From: a virus
DNA length: 32,383 nucleotides
Reading direction: 5' to 3' (one strand)
IMG/VR virus record: IMGVR_UViG_3300025087_000233
Coordinates: 1-32,383 of that record
The notes below the pieces were generated by a model. The model did not search any database. It was not told where the DNA came from and saw only the letters and a list, made by a program, of their open reading frames with translations. Shown piece by piece: positions 22,650-29,353 of this stretch; positions within the stretch are counted from its first letter, which is position 1, and the number at the start of each line of letters is the position of its first letter. The translations under genes and the position numbers were made by a program.

Positions 22650-22763
22650 TCATCCTCCCGCACGCGAGATAGCGTACATCAACGATACGACAAGCGTAAT
22701 GAAAATGATCCAGAACAGGGCCATCACTATGGCTTTCAGCACGACTTGGAGTTTTCTGATCAC
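22650..22763 (-). CDS. Very small single-span membrane protein
   Basis: 37 residues from a GTG overlapping the PseB-like stop (GTGA). Basic start (MIRKLQVVLKA), span (IVMALFWIIFITLVVSLMYA), end SRAGG. Related in its last 20 residues to the protein at 21824. The C-terminal Ala-Gly-Gly comes from translating the ligase gene's GCGGGAGGA ribosome site. Confidence 0.6.
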   Translation of the reverse strand: MIRKLQVVLKAIVMALFWIIFITLVVSLMYAISRAGG

Positions 22764-23710
22764 TTGCGTATTAGTTCCTTCAATTCGTCTCGTGTAAGCC
22801 TCTGTACCATATCGCTTGATATGGCATGGTCGAGTCTCGCGCCATCTCGCGGTTCATAGTTCCACACGCCGCGTATCTCATGGTTTGGCTCGACCACATA
22901 CGACCATTCTAAGTCTACAGTATGAGAGGCTTCGTAGTCGGAGATAAGAAACTCATGAGAGCGATCCCCAAAGCGGGGTGGGATATTAGTAAACCGCTTG
23001 TCAGGGAATACCTCGGTAAACGCAATGGCAAGATCGTACAAGTTCCACGCGCTACACTTCGGCACGTAGACCTCGCCGCCGCGCATATCGTCAATGGCGT
23101 GACAGGCGAAGTCTAGCCAGTAATTCATCGGGAGATGAAAGCGTGTGGCAGTGGGTTGCGTAACGGATAGTACGTCTGAATTGTGCCAGCGTTCTACGAC
23201 TGATCCTCGGCTACCCCAGACGTTGCCCCCGCGAATGCAGGAGAAGCGCGAGTTGTAGGATACACCGAGGATGTTCGCATTGATTAACAAGCCTTCACTA
23301 AGCATCTTCGTTGCGCCATACCTGTTCATTGGCTGGCAACATTTGTCAGATGACACAAGGAGCGAGCGTGGCACGTAGTTGGCAATGGCCGCTTGGATGA
23401 CGCTCTGTGTACCGAGGACGTTGATGGATACCATCTCGGCGGTGTGCAACTCACCGGTGGGGACAATTTTCAAAGCCGCCGCGTGAACTACTACATCAAC
23501 ATTGTGGAAGGCTATCTTGAGCCGTTCGAGGTCGCGTATGTCACAGAGGACGTAGGAGACGCGAGAGGAGGGAGGTATCTCCGCCATCAACGCAACCTGC
23601 TTGTGTTCATCGCGCGAGATGAGGCGAAGAGAGTCGAGGGTGTTTGCTAACAAGTATCTAGCGAGCGACGAGCCGAACGAGCCGGTCGCACCGGTCAGGG
23701 CATAGATCAT
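22760..23710 (-). CDS. PseB/CapD-like NDP-GlcNAc 4,6-dehydratase
   Basis: 316 residues, the usual length for PseB. NAD-binding TGATGSFG (6-13), SRDEHKQ (32-38), VHAAALKIVP, and the catalytic trio Asp122-Lys123-Tyr131 with Lys135 in SSDKCCQPMNRYGATK; GGNVWGSRGSVV follows. This is the inverting UDP-GlcNAc 4,6-dehydratase/5-epimerase pattern that starts pseudaminic-acid and related pathways. Position fits: it is the first gene of the long sugar operon, directly behind a consensus-like promoter. No ribosome site is seen and the predicted 5' leader is only a few bases. Confidence 0.9.
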   Translation of the reverse strand: MIYALTGATGSFGSSLARYLLANTLDSLRLISRDEHKQVALMAEIPPSSRVSYVLCDIRDLERLKIAFHNVDVVVHAAALKIVPTGELHTAEMVSINVLGTQSVIQAAIANYVPRSLLVSSDKCCQPMNRYGATKMLSEGLLINANILGVSYNSRFSCIRGGNVWGSRGSVVERWHNSDVLSVTQPTATRFHLPMNYWLDFACHAIDDMRGGEVYVPKCSAWNLYDLAIAFTEVFPDKRFTNIPPRFGDRSHEFLISDYEASHTVDLEWSYVVEPNHEIRGVWNYEPRDGARLDHAISSDMVQRLTRDELKELIRK

Positions 23711-23719
23711 AACTACGGC

Positions 23720-23748
23720 ATTGTACTAAACATCGAGGGTTGCGTCAA
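23720..23748 (-). promoter_or_regulatory. Sigma70-type promoter of the sugar operon, predicted leaderless
   Basis: Minus strand TTGACG (23748-23743), 17-bp spacer, TACAAT (23725-23720). The ATG of the PseB-like gene begins only 10 bases after the -10, so transcription would start about 3-4 nt before the start codon. Confidence 0.75.
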
Positions 23749-23831
23749 CTTGGACATTGCATACAGTAGATGGTCAGAAAATCTATCGCCAATTCCGGGA
23801 ACTTCGCTTCATGCAGGCGGTGAACATTGCA

Positions 23832-24200
23832 CTAATTATTCTTATGCCTCGTGCGAATTGAGGAGGGTTGCGAGTGAAACTCCTCTGCCTCATAAGCAAC
23901 AGGATGTTCTCCCTCGGTCAACTCACCATCTGGCTCATTCCAGGTGAGGTCGGTAGCAGTCACGTCGTTTGTTCCTGTAACAAATGCGACAAGTCCCGGT
24001 AAGTCCTGTTCGCCATTATTGCGCAACAGCAGACGCAACTCCTCGTACTGGTTGAGTTCAACCTTTGCGTTGAGACCTTCGCTCATCCACTCAGGACAGA
24101 TGCCGTGCATCTTGCAGAGGGAGACAAGTTCCTCCTGCACGTCAAGGGGGAGGGTGACGAACACACCATCAGTTTTGATATTCGCAATGTTGGACTGCAT
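23832..24200 (-). CDS. Hypothetical phage protein
   Basis: 122 residues, ATG 6 nt after GGAG. N-terminal part has a strand-helix pattern (DGVFVTLPLDVQEELVSLCK), later acidic. No recognised domain. Its start (CATGCAGTCC) repeats at the start of the next gene upstream. The spacer to the sugar-operon promoter (about 80 nt) contains nothing recognisable. Confidence 0.7.
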   Translation of the reverse strand: MQSNIANIKTDGVFVTLPLDVQEELVSLCKMHGICPEWMSEGLNAKVELNQYEELRLLLRNNGEQDLPGLVAFVTGTNDVTATDLTWNEPDGELTEGEHPVAYEAEEFHSQPSSIRTRHKNN

Positions 24201-24229
24201 GATAGTCTCCTTGTGATCGAGAAAACGGC

Positions 24230-24520
24230 CTATTGTAATTTGTCAATGGTTGAAAAAGCATCCCTGCCATTCTCCAAGAAACCAAGTTTGAATCCAATAC
24301 CCCGAACAATTTGTATCATCCACAATGCAGCGTAACTCATAAGAATAACAATGCCGAGACGATCATCCGATTCTGTTGAGTTGCCCAACATAGCTACTGC
24401 CGCAATCATAGCGAAGAAACCCAAAACAAGGAAAACAGGAGAACACACCGCAACATAATCGCATATGACGAAGAATGCTTTTGTGATATTCACCATCCAA
24501 TTGTCAGAATCGGACTGCAT
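24230..24520 (-). CDS. Small membrane protein with two spans
   Basis: 96 residues from ATG 24520 (AAAGGA 8 nt upstream). Two hydrophobic segments (VCSPVFLVLGFFAMIAAVA; LGIVILMSYAALWMIQIV) suggest an inner-membrane protein. Neither lysis motif nor known family is visible; a holin-like role is possible but unsupported. Confidence 0.65.
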   Translation of the reverse strand: MQSDSDNWMVNITKAFFVICDYVAVCSPVFLVLGFFAMIAAVAMLGNSTESDDRLGIVILMSYAALWMIQIVRGIGFKLGFLENGRDAFSTIDKLQ

Positions 24521-24523
24521 GTG

Positions 24524-24763
24524 CTAGTTCCTTTCTGATTCATTTGACGATGAAGACAAGTTCTTCATCAATGTCGCTATTTGTTCTAGTGCTGTTGCGA
24601 TGCGCTCCAGTACATCGGCGTAGTCATTGAACTGTTGTAATGTACTGAGTAATGGAGGAATATATGTCGTTCCCGCCGGACAGACATGAGTTGTATTGCT
24701 ATCAATCCATTTGCCACAACTCTGACATTGCCATCCGCCAACGGTGTTTTGTGGAAATCCCAT
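24524..24763 (-). CDS. Small Cys-pair and coiled-coil protein
   Basis: 79 residues: CQSCGKW ... HVCPAG gives a short zinc knuckle at 13-29, followed by a heptad-like helix (NDYADVLERIATALEQIATL). Start overlaps the previous stop as TAATG with GGAG upstream. Confidence 0.65.
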   Translation of the reverse strand: MGFPQNTVGGWQCQSCGKWIDSNTTHVCPAGTTYIPPLLSTLQQFNDYADVLERIATALEQIATLMKNLSSSSNESERN

Positions 24764-24996
24764 TATTCTCCTCTTTTCTCTTTCACTTTCTCAACTTCGT
24801 AAACACGAATTGCTATTGAAAAGTAAAGTTTCCGACCACACGCGGGACAACTATATATCAATGGTTCTTCACGGTAGATGCTGATATTGAATTTCCACGA
24901 TGCAAATGTTGCACCGCAGACACACTTGGTTATTGGCAACGACTCGCTATCATTATCATTAAACTCAACTAATTGGGTTACGTCTTTATCTGGCAT
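24763..24996 (-). CDS. Small zinc-ribbon protein
   Basis: 77 residues; KCVCGATFASWKFN and SCPACGRKLYF form a two-pair zinc ribbon at about 25-56. This arrangement is frequent among uncharacterised phage proteins. It is the first gene after the structured-RNA region and has no good ribosome site; the sequence before it is the pyrimidine-rich end of that region. Confidence 0.65.
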   Translation of the reverse strand: MPDKDVTQLVEFNDNDSESLPITKCVCGATFASWKFNISIYREEPLIYSCPACGRKLYFSIAIRVYEVEKVKEKRGE

Positions 24997-25024
24997 GGGG
25001 AAGGAGCCGAGGTAAGCAAAATGT

Positions 25025-26103
25025 GCAGGGTCGACCTGCCTGATATTCCGCCGTTACATGGTGGCTTTTCCATGTCATAAATGAGTGTAGGGTCGTCTCT
25101 CCGACCCGTCAAACCTAGTACCATAATGGTTTCCTTACGGCTTTCGCACAGGGTAACTCTATCCCTGACTGTCGTTCCTTTTTGCGGCACTGTACGTTGT
25201 GATACGGATACAGTGTTGTTCCGCTCGACCACTGTTGTTATGGCCTCACCGACAGAGCCTTTCACGCAATAGCGTGTTGAATAGTGGTGGACGTGCCGAC
25301 TATCGCAAGTCGGGTCTGAAAGCACTTGGTTCTCTCGTCACTAGCATTCCGCTATATCCCTAGCGGTTGAGCCTTGCGTTGCACAACGATCCTCGCTCAT
25401 TGGCCTGCTCTTACGGTCATGCTACGACCAGCGTTGTGCGTTTGCCTACTTAGGGATGATAGGCTTCCACCATCACATTCAGTTACACCGCGAACGCGAA
25501 AGACGGTTGCGGCTGAACGAATTGCTTGACGGCCTCAGCCAGACCGCGCCAGAGTTTCGTGATGAAGTTGGCAGTTGTCATTTGCGCTAGAGAGATTAGC
25601 GTCCCGCTTCCATCGAATCTATGTCACGCCCGTATTGTGCAAGCGAGTGGGCTTGCCACTGTCCCCAATGCGCTGAGTCTCGTATTGCCGAGTCATAATG
25701 ATCGACCAGAGGCTTGGTTGTCCTCATACGCAGACTCTATCGCGCTAAACAAGGGGGGTGCTGTTGTCTTTGCCTCGCGTCTCCATCGGTTGTGCGCCGA
25801 TACCGCGATGTCGCTTGCCGTACTTTGTAAAAGTGCTGTGTAAACGTTCTGTCTCCCAACAGTAGCCACCATCCTGAGAACAGCGCGTATCAGTTGCGCG
25901 TACTGCATATCTCTACGCAGTCCAGATCGTCGGTGGTTTTCGACCAGCGTTGATGCCTGACGCCTGAGTGTTCAACATCATAACTTTTACCGCTGAACGC
26001 TCAACTTCTTAGCCGCTTGGCTTTTGAGGCCGGTTATCACGTCAAGGTGATTGCTCTAACTGAGCAGGTATATCTGATCGCTTCTCTCACTTCACTGCTG
26101 AAG
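25025..26103 (-). ncRNA. Candidate very large structured RNA (GOLLD/ROOL-like or new)
   Basis: About 1.08 kb without a credible gene in six frames but full of perfect inverted repeats: 25025-25039, 25056-25075, 25090-25107, 25149-25167, 25188-25215 (7 bp), 25263-25276, 25296-25313, 25349-25366, 25381-25388 with 25432-25439 (8 bp), 25639-25656, 25675-25680 with 25732-25737, 25785-25801, 25903-25920, 26036-26051, 26052-26066 and 26090-26103. Minus strand is preferred: it follows the surrounding genes, gives a GCGAAAGC tetraloop hairpin, and the adjacent stems at 26066-26036 read like a tRNA D-arm (GCTCAGTTAGAGC) and anticodon arm (ATCAC-CTTGAC-GTGAT). No own promoter is seen. Ornate phage RNAs of this size are known (GOLLD, ROOL); membership is unproved. 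Confidence 0.7.
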
Positions 26104-26113
26104 ACAATTTCTG

Positions 26114-26656
26114 CTAACCCACATCCACGAGGATCGTGGCATTCTTGAGTGAGAGTTGGCCGTCCAACGTACCGAGGATGTATTCAACTTCCTCAATCTC
26201 CTTAGCCAACTCTTGTTCATTCAAGTTTACCACTATGTCACCCGGCTTGGCACTCTCCACTGAGTTAGCCAACGTTGCACCGCGCCGAAGTGTGTCATTG
26301 CGTTGTTGGTCAATCTTCTGTCGCAATTGCGCTAGGAGTTGCTGATGCTGTGGCGCAATCTCACGTCGCCACACTAGCCAGTCAGCGATAGGACGGACAC
26401 GATCACCAATGGCAATCATGTTCCCCTCATTTGCCAACTGAATCGCACGCCGTGTGGCAACAATGCGCTCCTGCAAATCCGAGATGGACTGTCGCTCGCG
26501 CGCCACCGCCTGTGCCGATCCCCCATCTCCCTGCAATGGATCACGCACATGCTCCGGGCGCATCAGGTAGTCCAGCACAAACTGCTTCTTCTTCTCCAGC
26601 CGCTTGCCGATGGTTTTCAGTTCCGCAAGCGCCTCGGTGATCGTAACTTGTGACAT
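26114..26656 (-). CDS. Coiled-coil phage protein, DIP1984-like layout
   Basis: 180 residues from ATG 26656 with GAGGAG upstream. Mostly helical: TITEALAELKTIGKRLEKKK, then ISDLQERIVATRRAIQLAN, a central IADWLVWRREIAPQHQQLLA helix, and a short beta-like C-terminus (GQLSLKNATILVDVG). The helix order resembles DIP1984-family/phage structural proteins of unknown role. It has its own promoter and lies immediately upstream of the structured-RNA region, with which it may be co-transcribed. Confidence 0.75.
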   Translation of the reverse strand: MSQVTITEALAELKTIGKRLEKKKQFVLDYLMRPEHVRDPLQGDGGSAQAVARERQSISDLQERIVATRRAIQLANEGNMIAIGDRVRPIADWLVWRREIAPQHQQLLAQLRQKIDQQRNDTLRRGATLANSVESAKPGDIVVNLNEQELAKEIEEVEYILGTLDGQLSLKNATILVDVG

Positions 26657-26708
26657 GACTTTTCTCCTCGTAACCTAGAGTGACAGGAATACTCTGCCTA
26701 CGCCTATT

Positions 26709-26738
26709 ATCTTATCACCCAACCTACACACCTGTCAA
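26709..26738 (-). promoter_or_regulatory. Sigma70-type promoter for gene 26114-26656 and the structured RNA
   Basis: Minus strand TTGACA (26738-26733), 18-bp spacer, TAAGAT (26714-26709), about 50 nt before the ATG. The -35 is consensus, the -10 moderate. It is the nearest promoter upstream of the RNA region. Confidence 0.6.
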
Positions 26739-26748
26739 CTGCCTCTCA

Positions 26749-26907
26749 TTATCCCCTAATCTCCCGCCACTTGACACTGTTATCCAATAGTTGTAAGGTG
26801 ATCTCGTGGCTATTCGCACTCCCTCCCCAATAATCCTCAACCAGTCTCACCACAAATATACAGTCGCAGACAAAATTGTGAGACCAAAAATTTAGGGGAA
26901 AAAACAT
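26749..26907 (-). CDS. Possible small protein
   Basis: 52 residues from ATG 26907 (no clear ribosome site); the C-terminal part VRLVEDYWGGSANSHEITLQ looks protein-like, the N-terminus less so. A GTG at 26850 is another start. A GTCTCAC/GTGAGAC inverted repeat crosses the first half. Low support. Confidence 0.3.
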   Translation of the reverse strand: MFFPLNFWSHNFVCDCIFVVRLVEDYWGGSANSHEITLQLLDNSVKWREIRG

Positions 26908-27089
26908 GCGCGCACATGACACAGCATCGGCTTGACATAACGCAAGTTTGAAATTGCGACCATGTGCCATTGTGTCAACAAACAATGCGGGTATGGGTGA
27001 TTGCATTGTGCAAGATATGATGGGCATGGGCGAGGGCATGGGCGAGACGCGAGACGCGCGGGGGTGTGCTACTAGGTGAGGGGAGGGGG
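26908..27089. other. Intergenic region with repeats, no convincing gene
   Basis: Holds one TTGACATAACGC motif (26932-26943) and a 12-bp direct repeat, GGGCATGGGCGA twice in tandem (plus strand, about 27023-27046), followed by a G/C-rich stretch. No promoter or coding pattern is convincing. Confidence 0.35.
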
Positions 27090-27125
27090 AAACGAAAAGC
27101 GCGATACAGGGTGAGTGTATCGCGC
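27090..27125 (-). terminator. Rho-independent terminator
   Basis: Minus-strand perfect 10-bp stem GCGCGATACA (27125-27116) with TGTATCGCGC (27108-27099), loop of 7, followed by TTTTCGTTT. Ends the operon of genes 27150-28033. The same TTTTCGTTT tail occurs at the 30.05-kb terminator. Confidence 0.85.
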
Positions 27126-27149
27126 CAGGGGGGAGCGTATGCGAGTCCG

Positions 27150-27317
27150 TTACAAACGCGGGATGAAGGGCTTACCCGCACATAGTTCGGCTATGGCATC
27201 TGCTACCATGCGCCTGATAAATGCGGACAACGGGAGGTACAGCATAGTACGCAGATGAACGATATGCTGTACTCGATTGACGCAAACATAGCATGTGCGG
27301 TAGTTGTAGTTAGGCAT
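27150..27317 (-). CDS. Small hypothetical protein
   Basis: 55 residues starting MPNYNYRTCYVCVNRVQHIV, GGAG 8 nt upstream. One CYVC pair, otherwise a helical, basic protein. A much longer frame exists upstream but belongs to the neighbour's DNA in another frame. Last gene before the terminator. Confidence 0.6.
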   Translation of the reverse strand: MPNYNYRTCYVCVNRVQHIVHLRTMLYLPLSAFIRRMVADAIAELCAGKPFIPRL

Positions 27318-27462
27318 TGTACAATCTCCAATACCGCGCAGCACAGGCCAGAGCGTAGTCGCACAGGTGATCACAATCGCGCGGAGTAAGCGCAATTGTG
27401 GTACGTGCTACCATGCGGTTGTAGAATATGCAAGCAATCTCAACAAAGCTTAAGTGACTCAT
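27310..27462 (-). CDS. Small hypothetical protein
   Basis: 50 residues (MSHLSFVEIACIFYNRMVAR onward), several Cys in the C-terminal half. ATGA-coupled to the previous gene with GGAG 8 nt upstream. No motif recognised. Confidence 0.55.
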   Translation of the reverse strand: MSHLSFVEIACIFYNRMVARTTIALTPRDCDHLCDYALACAARYWRLYNA

Positions 27463-27695
27463 TCTCTAATCTCCAATGGCAAGCGGTGTTTGAACCTCTC
27501 GCCGCTTTCCGTCGTCTGATAGAGGACAACGCCACTGCTACCAGTTATGCGGCCAACGTACCAGAGTGTACCATTACGCTCCTGGTACAACGTGCTACAT
27601 AGCACACCAGGCGCAATGGCCGGCAGGGTATGCACATGCAACACATCAGCGCATAGTGTACAGGGATACGCAATGCCGGCCAGCGTGACGATCAC
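27459..27695 (-). CDS. Small hypothetical protein with CxxC
   Basis: 78 residues from GTG 27695 (GTGA overlap with the previous stop, GAGG 7 nt upstream). Contains AYPCTLCADVLHVHTLP near the N-terminus, suggestive of a zinc or redox pair, followed by a beta-rich part (TLWYVGRITGSSGVVLYQT). Confidence 0.6.
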   Translation of the reverse strand: MIVTLAGIAYPCTLCADVLHVHTLPAIAPGVLCSTLYQERNGTLWYVGRITGSSGVVLYQTTESGERFKHRLPLEIRE

Positions 27696-28033
27696 TCCTG
27701 TACCTCTTCGCCAATTGGCGATAGGGACGTGTGAGAAATACAGTTCATTTTGCCAATGGGGTATTCGTCTCTGGCGCGGGCGACGTAAATCGTCATGTCG
27801 TCGCCCTCCGTGAGAATCAATCCGCCAAATCCAAATGCACGCCCGATCTGACTATCGGACGGACTAGCCGACTTGAATTCCATCGGCGTTCCGGGATTGT
27901 TCACCTCCACTCTCAAACGCAAAGGGTAACGACGATTGAAACAATATCGATCATTGACAGTATAGCCGTCTTCGTCATTCCCCCACATGTCATAACTCCA
28001 CAATTCCCACTCCGTCTGTATCGTTTTGTTCAT
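27692..28033 (-). CDS. Conserved-type small phage protein, first gene of an operator-controlled operon
   Basis: 113 residues from ATG 28033 (AGAGGATA just before). Starts MNKTIQTEWELWSYDMWGND and continues DGYTVNDRYCFNRRYPLRLR; this WSYDMWGNxxDGYxVND pattern is frequent among uncharacterised phage proteins. Transcribed from the promoter at 28186-28214, under three inverted-repeat operators, so it is probably part of a repressed (early) unit. Confidence 0.75.
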   Translation of the reverse strand: MNKTIQTEWELWSYDMWGNDEDGYTVNDRYCFNRRYPLRLRVEVNNPGTPMEFKSASPSDSQIGRAFGFGGLILTEGDDMTIYVARARDEYPIGKMNCISHTSLSPIGEEVQE

Positions 28034-28059
28034 TATCCTCTCTCCTCCCTCCCCCATGC

Positions 28060-28074
28060 GGCTATCCGCACAGG
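28060..28074 (+). repeat. GGCTATCCGCACA motif with palindromic core
   Basis: Within TGCGG-CTAT-CCGCA, a perfect inverted repeat (28057-28070) just upstream of the 28033 ATG. The same GGCTATCCGCACA occurs at 29917 and 29934. Confidence 0.55.
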
Positions 28075-28085
28075 GGAGGAACTTG

Positions 28086-28199
28086 ACTTAGTGTATGTTT
28101 GACACTAAGTATGCGGGGTTAACTGTTTGTGTAAGTGATACGACTTAGTGTACATTTGACACTATCTCACTGGTACTTAGTGTCATTTATACACTATCT
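28086..28199. promoter_or_regulatory. Three operator-like inverted repeats TAGTGT-N7-ACACTA
   Basis: Copies at 28086-28110, 28143-28167 and 28175-28199. All contain TAGTGT, seven spacer bases and ACACTA, preceded by ACT; the first extends to ACTTAGTG/CACTAAGT. The third covers the -10 of the minus-strand promoter. The symmetric sites at spacings of 57 and 32 bp look like binding sites of a dimeric repressor. Confidence 0.8.
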
Positions 28200-28214
28200 T
28201 CCTCTTTGTGCCAA
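28186..28214 (-). promoter_or_regulatory. Operator-overlapped promoter for the 28033 operon
   Basis: Minus strand TTGGCA (28214-28209), 17-bp spacer, TATAAA (28191-28186). The -10 lies inside the third TAGTGT-N7-ACACTA site, so occupancy should block polymerase. Confidence 0.7.
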
Positions 28215-28221
28215 ACTGCTT

Positions 28222-28491
28222 CTAGTAATCGCCGTCGTACTCACCGCGTACCTCGGCGCGTACTTCGGCGGCATATCCAAGAGGATCAATCTCGCGCGTA
28301 CAATTTTCGCAATGGTATCCCTTCGCCAATTTCCATCGCTCGATTGGTCCTCCGCAATCGGGGCATTTGGCGGATGACGGGGCTTTGCCAGTAGTGCAAA
28401 GCTTGCACTTGCCCGCATGTTCTCGAGCATACTTTTTGGAGGTGTTACATCCACAAGTCGTACACCGAATTAGGAAACGTCTGTTATCCAT
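28222..28491 (-). CDS. Zinc-ribbon protein with four CxxC pairs
   Basis: 89 residues (ATG 28491, AAGG 9 nt upstream; ATG 28497 possible). Cys pairs CTTCG, CKLC, CPDCG and CENC make two zinc sites across residues 9-65, with a charged tail. Likely nucleic-acid- or protein-binding. The gene ends just before the operator-controlled promoter. Confidence 0.7.
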   Translation of the reverse strand: MDNRRFLIRCTTCGCNTSKKYAREHAGKCKLCTTGKAPSSAKCPDCGGPIERWKLAKGYHCENCTREIDPLGYAAEVRAEVRGEYDGDY

Positions 28492-28502
28492 TGTCATTAT
28501 CC

Positions 28503-28748
28503 TTATGCTATCACCCTCACGACTAGCGCAAGGATGACAAGCGCTAATAGGCCGTAGAACACGGCCAGCCTGTAAATCTGCCGCCGCGTCTTGGGTCCAA
28601 ATTCGCCGACGTGCTGTGAAACGGTTAGCATACCCCCGTCCGCAAATTTGTAGACGCGGTGGGAGGTGCCATTTTGACGTACCTCGACAGCGATAGGGCG
28701 GAAGAGGTTATCAGCCTCGCGGGGGGTGCGGGGAGCGTGCTTAGCCAT
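28503..28748 (-). CDS. Small tail-anchored membrane protein
   Basis: 81 residues starting MAKHAPRTPREADNLFRP; GGAGG 6 nt upstream. Soluble N-terminal part with a VRQNGTSHRVYKFADGGM strand region and a single C-terminal span (LAVFYGLLALVILALVVRVI). No function recognised. Confidence 0.65.
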   Translation of the reverse strand: MAKHAPRTPREADNLFRPIAVEVRQNGTSHRVYKFADGGMLTVSQHVGEFGPKTRRQIYRLAVFYGLLALVILALVVRVIA

Positions 28749-28899
28749 AGCACACCTCCACAAGTTCAATCGCTAGGGGAGTTTGTCTAACAGTGTGAAC
28801 GTATAAGATACCCCCGTCTCGATAATATCTGATCATGAGGGTGCGCTTGCCACACTTCGGGCATTTGATCCGTTGAGGCTTGCGGGGAGAGCGTTTCAT
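28741..28899 (-). CDS. Small basic CxxC protein
   Basis: 52 residues starting MKRSPRKPQRIKCPKCGKRT, with GGAGG just before the TAATG-overlapped start. One Cys pair plus a terminal VCYG; basic, so possibly nucleic-acid-binding. Confidence 0.6.
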   Translation of the reverse strand: MKRSPRKPQRIKCPKCGKRTLMIRYYRDGGILYVHTVRQTPLAIELVEVCYG

Positions 28900-29186
28900 T
28901 ACTCCTCCGATGGGGGGGAATACTTGCGGAGGCATTCTGACAATCGGGCGACAATCTCACGCTCAGCGGGGTCACGCCGGGCTTTACTCATGAGGAACCC
29001 CGTCGTTGTATCAATCGCTCCGCACAATTCCGCGATCACGGACTCGCTGTGATCATCCGTGATTGTGACGGCTATACCGAAATTGGACGCGAATTCCGCC
29101 AGTGTCAAATGGAGAGCATCTTTCACTGTGACGATATTGCTTACCTCTGCGACCTGCACGGTTACGATCATTGTGAATTCAGACAT
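28899..29186 (-). CDS. Hypothetical phage protein
   Basis: 95 residues starting MSEFTMIVTVQVAEVSNIVT with GGAG 5 nt upstream; beta-strand pattern first, helical and charged later. The longer upstream frame overlaps other genes and lacks a ribosome site. Confidence 0.65.
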   Translation of the reverse strand: MSEFTMIVTVQVAEVSNIVTVKDALHLTLAEFASNFGIAVTITDDHSESVIAELCGAIDTTTGFLMSKARRDPAEREIVARLSECLRKYSPPSEE

Positions 29187-29341
29187 TTTGACTCCTTCAA
29201 AATCATCTTGGCAATCCGGCGCATGTTTTTCCTGGCAGTGGACACCCCGGCAACACCCCGACCAGTGTTGCGGAGTCGCTTCCAACTCCAGTAGTGGAAG
29301 CTCCACACCGCTTTCAAATCCCCAAGACGTCCTGCTATCAT
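29168..29341 (-). CDS. Small basic Trp-rich protein
   Basis: 57 residues starting MIAGRLGDLKAVWSFHYWSW, strongly basic (KRLRN, TARKNMRRIAKM), GGAG 7 nt upstream. Overlaps the next start by 19 bp. No family recognised. Confidence 0.55.
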   Translation of the reverse strand: MIAGRLGDLKAVWSFHYWSWKRLRNTGRGVAGVSTARKNMRRIAKMILKESKCLNSQ

Positions 29342-29353
29342 TTTGTCTCTCCT

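Noticed and set aside
24230-24520. Holin
   Set aside because: Two spans fit, but no endolysin gene is adjacent and no family signature is visible.
24978-25325. 115-codon minus-strand ORF inside the hairpin-rich region
   Set aside because: Its composition is unlike a protein, no ribosome site is seen, and it crosses several perfect hairpins; it also overlaps the start of the zinc-ribbon gene at 24996.
25526-25908. ORFs on both strands (105 and 71 codons) in the hairpin-rich region
   Set aside because: No protein-like motifs or start signals; open frames of this size are expected by chance, while the inverted repeats are not.
26036-26075. True tRNA-Val gene
   Set aside because: Only D- and anticodon-like arms are present; the anticodon loop is 6 nt and no T-arm or acceptor stem pairs around them.
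25025-26103. Group I or group II intron, or an IS200/IS605-type element
   Set aside because: No interrupted host gene, no maturase, reverse transcriptase, TnpA or TnpB frame, and no group II 5' GUGYG or domain V pattern could be recognised.
27023-27046. Tandem GGGCATGGGCGA pair as a functional repeat
   Set aside because: Only two units, in a G/C-rich spacer, with no related copies seen elsewhere; noted only as local repetition.
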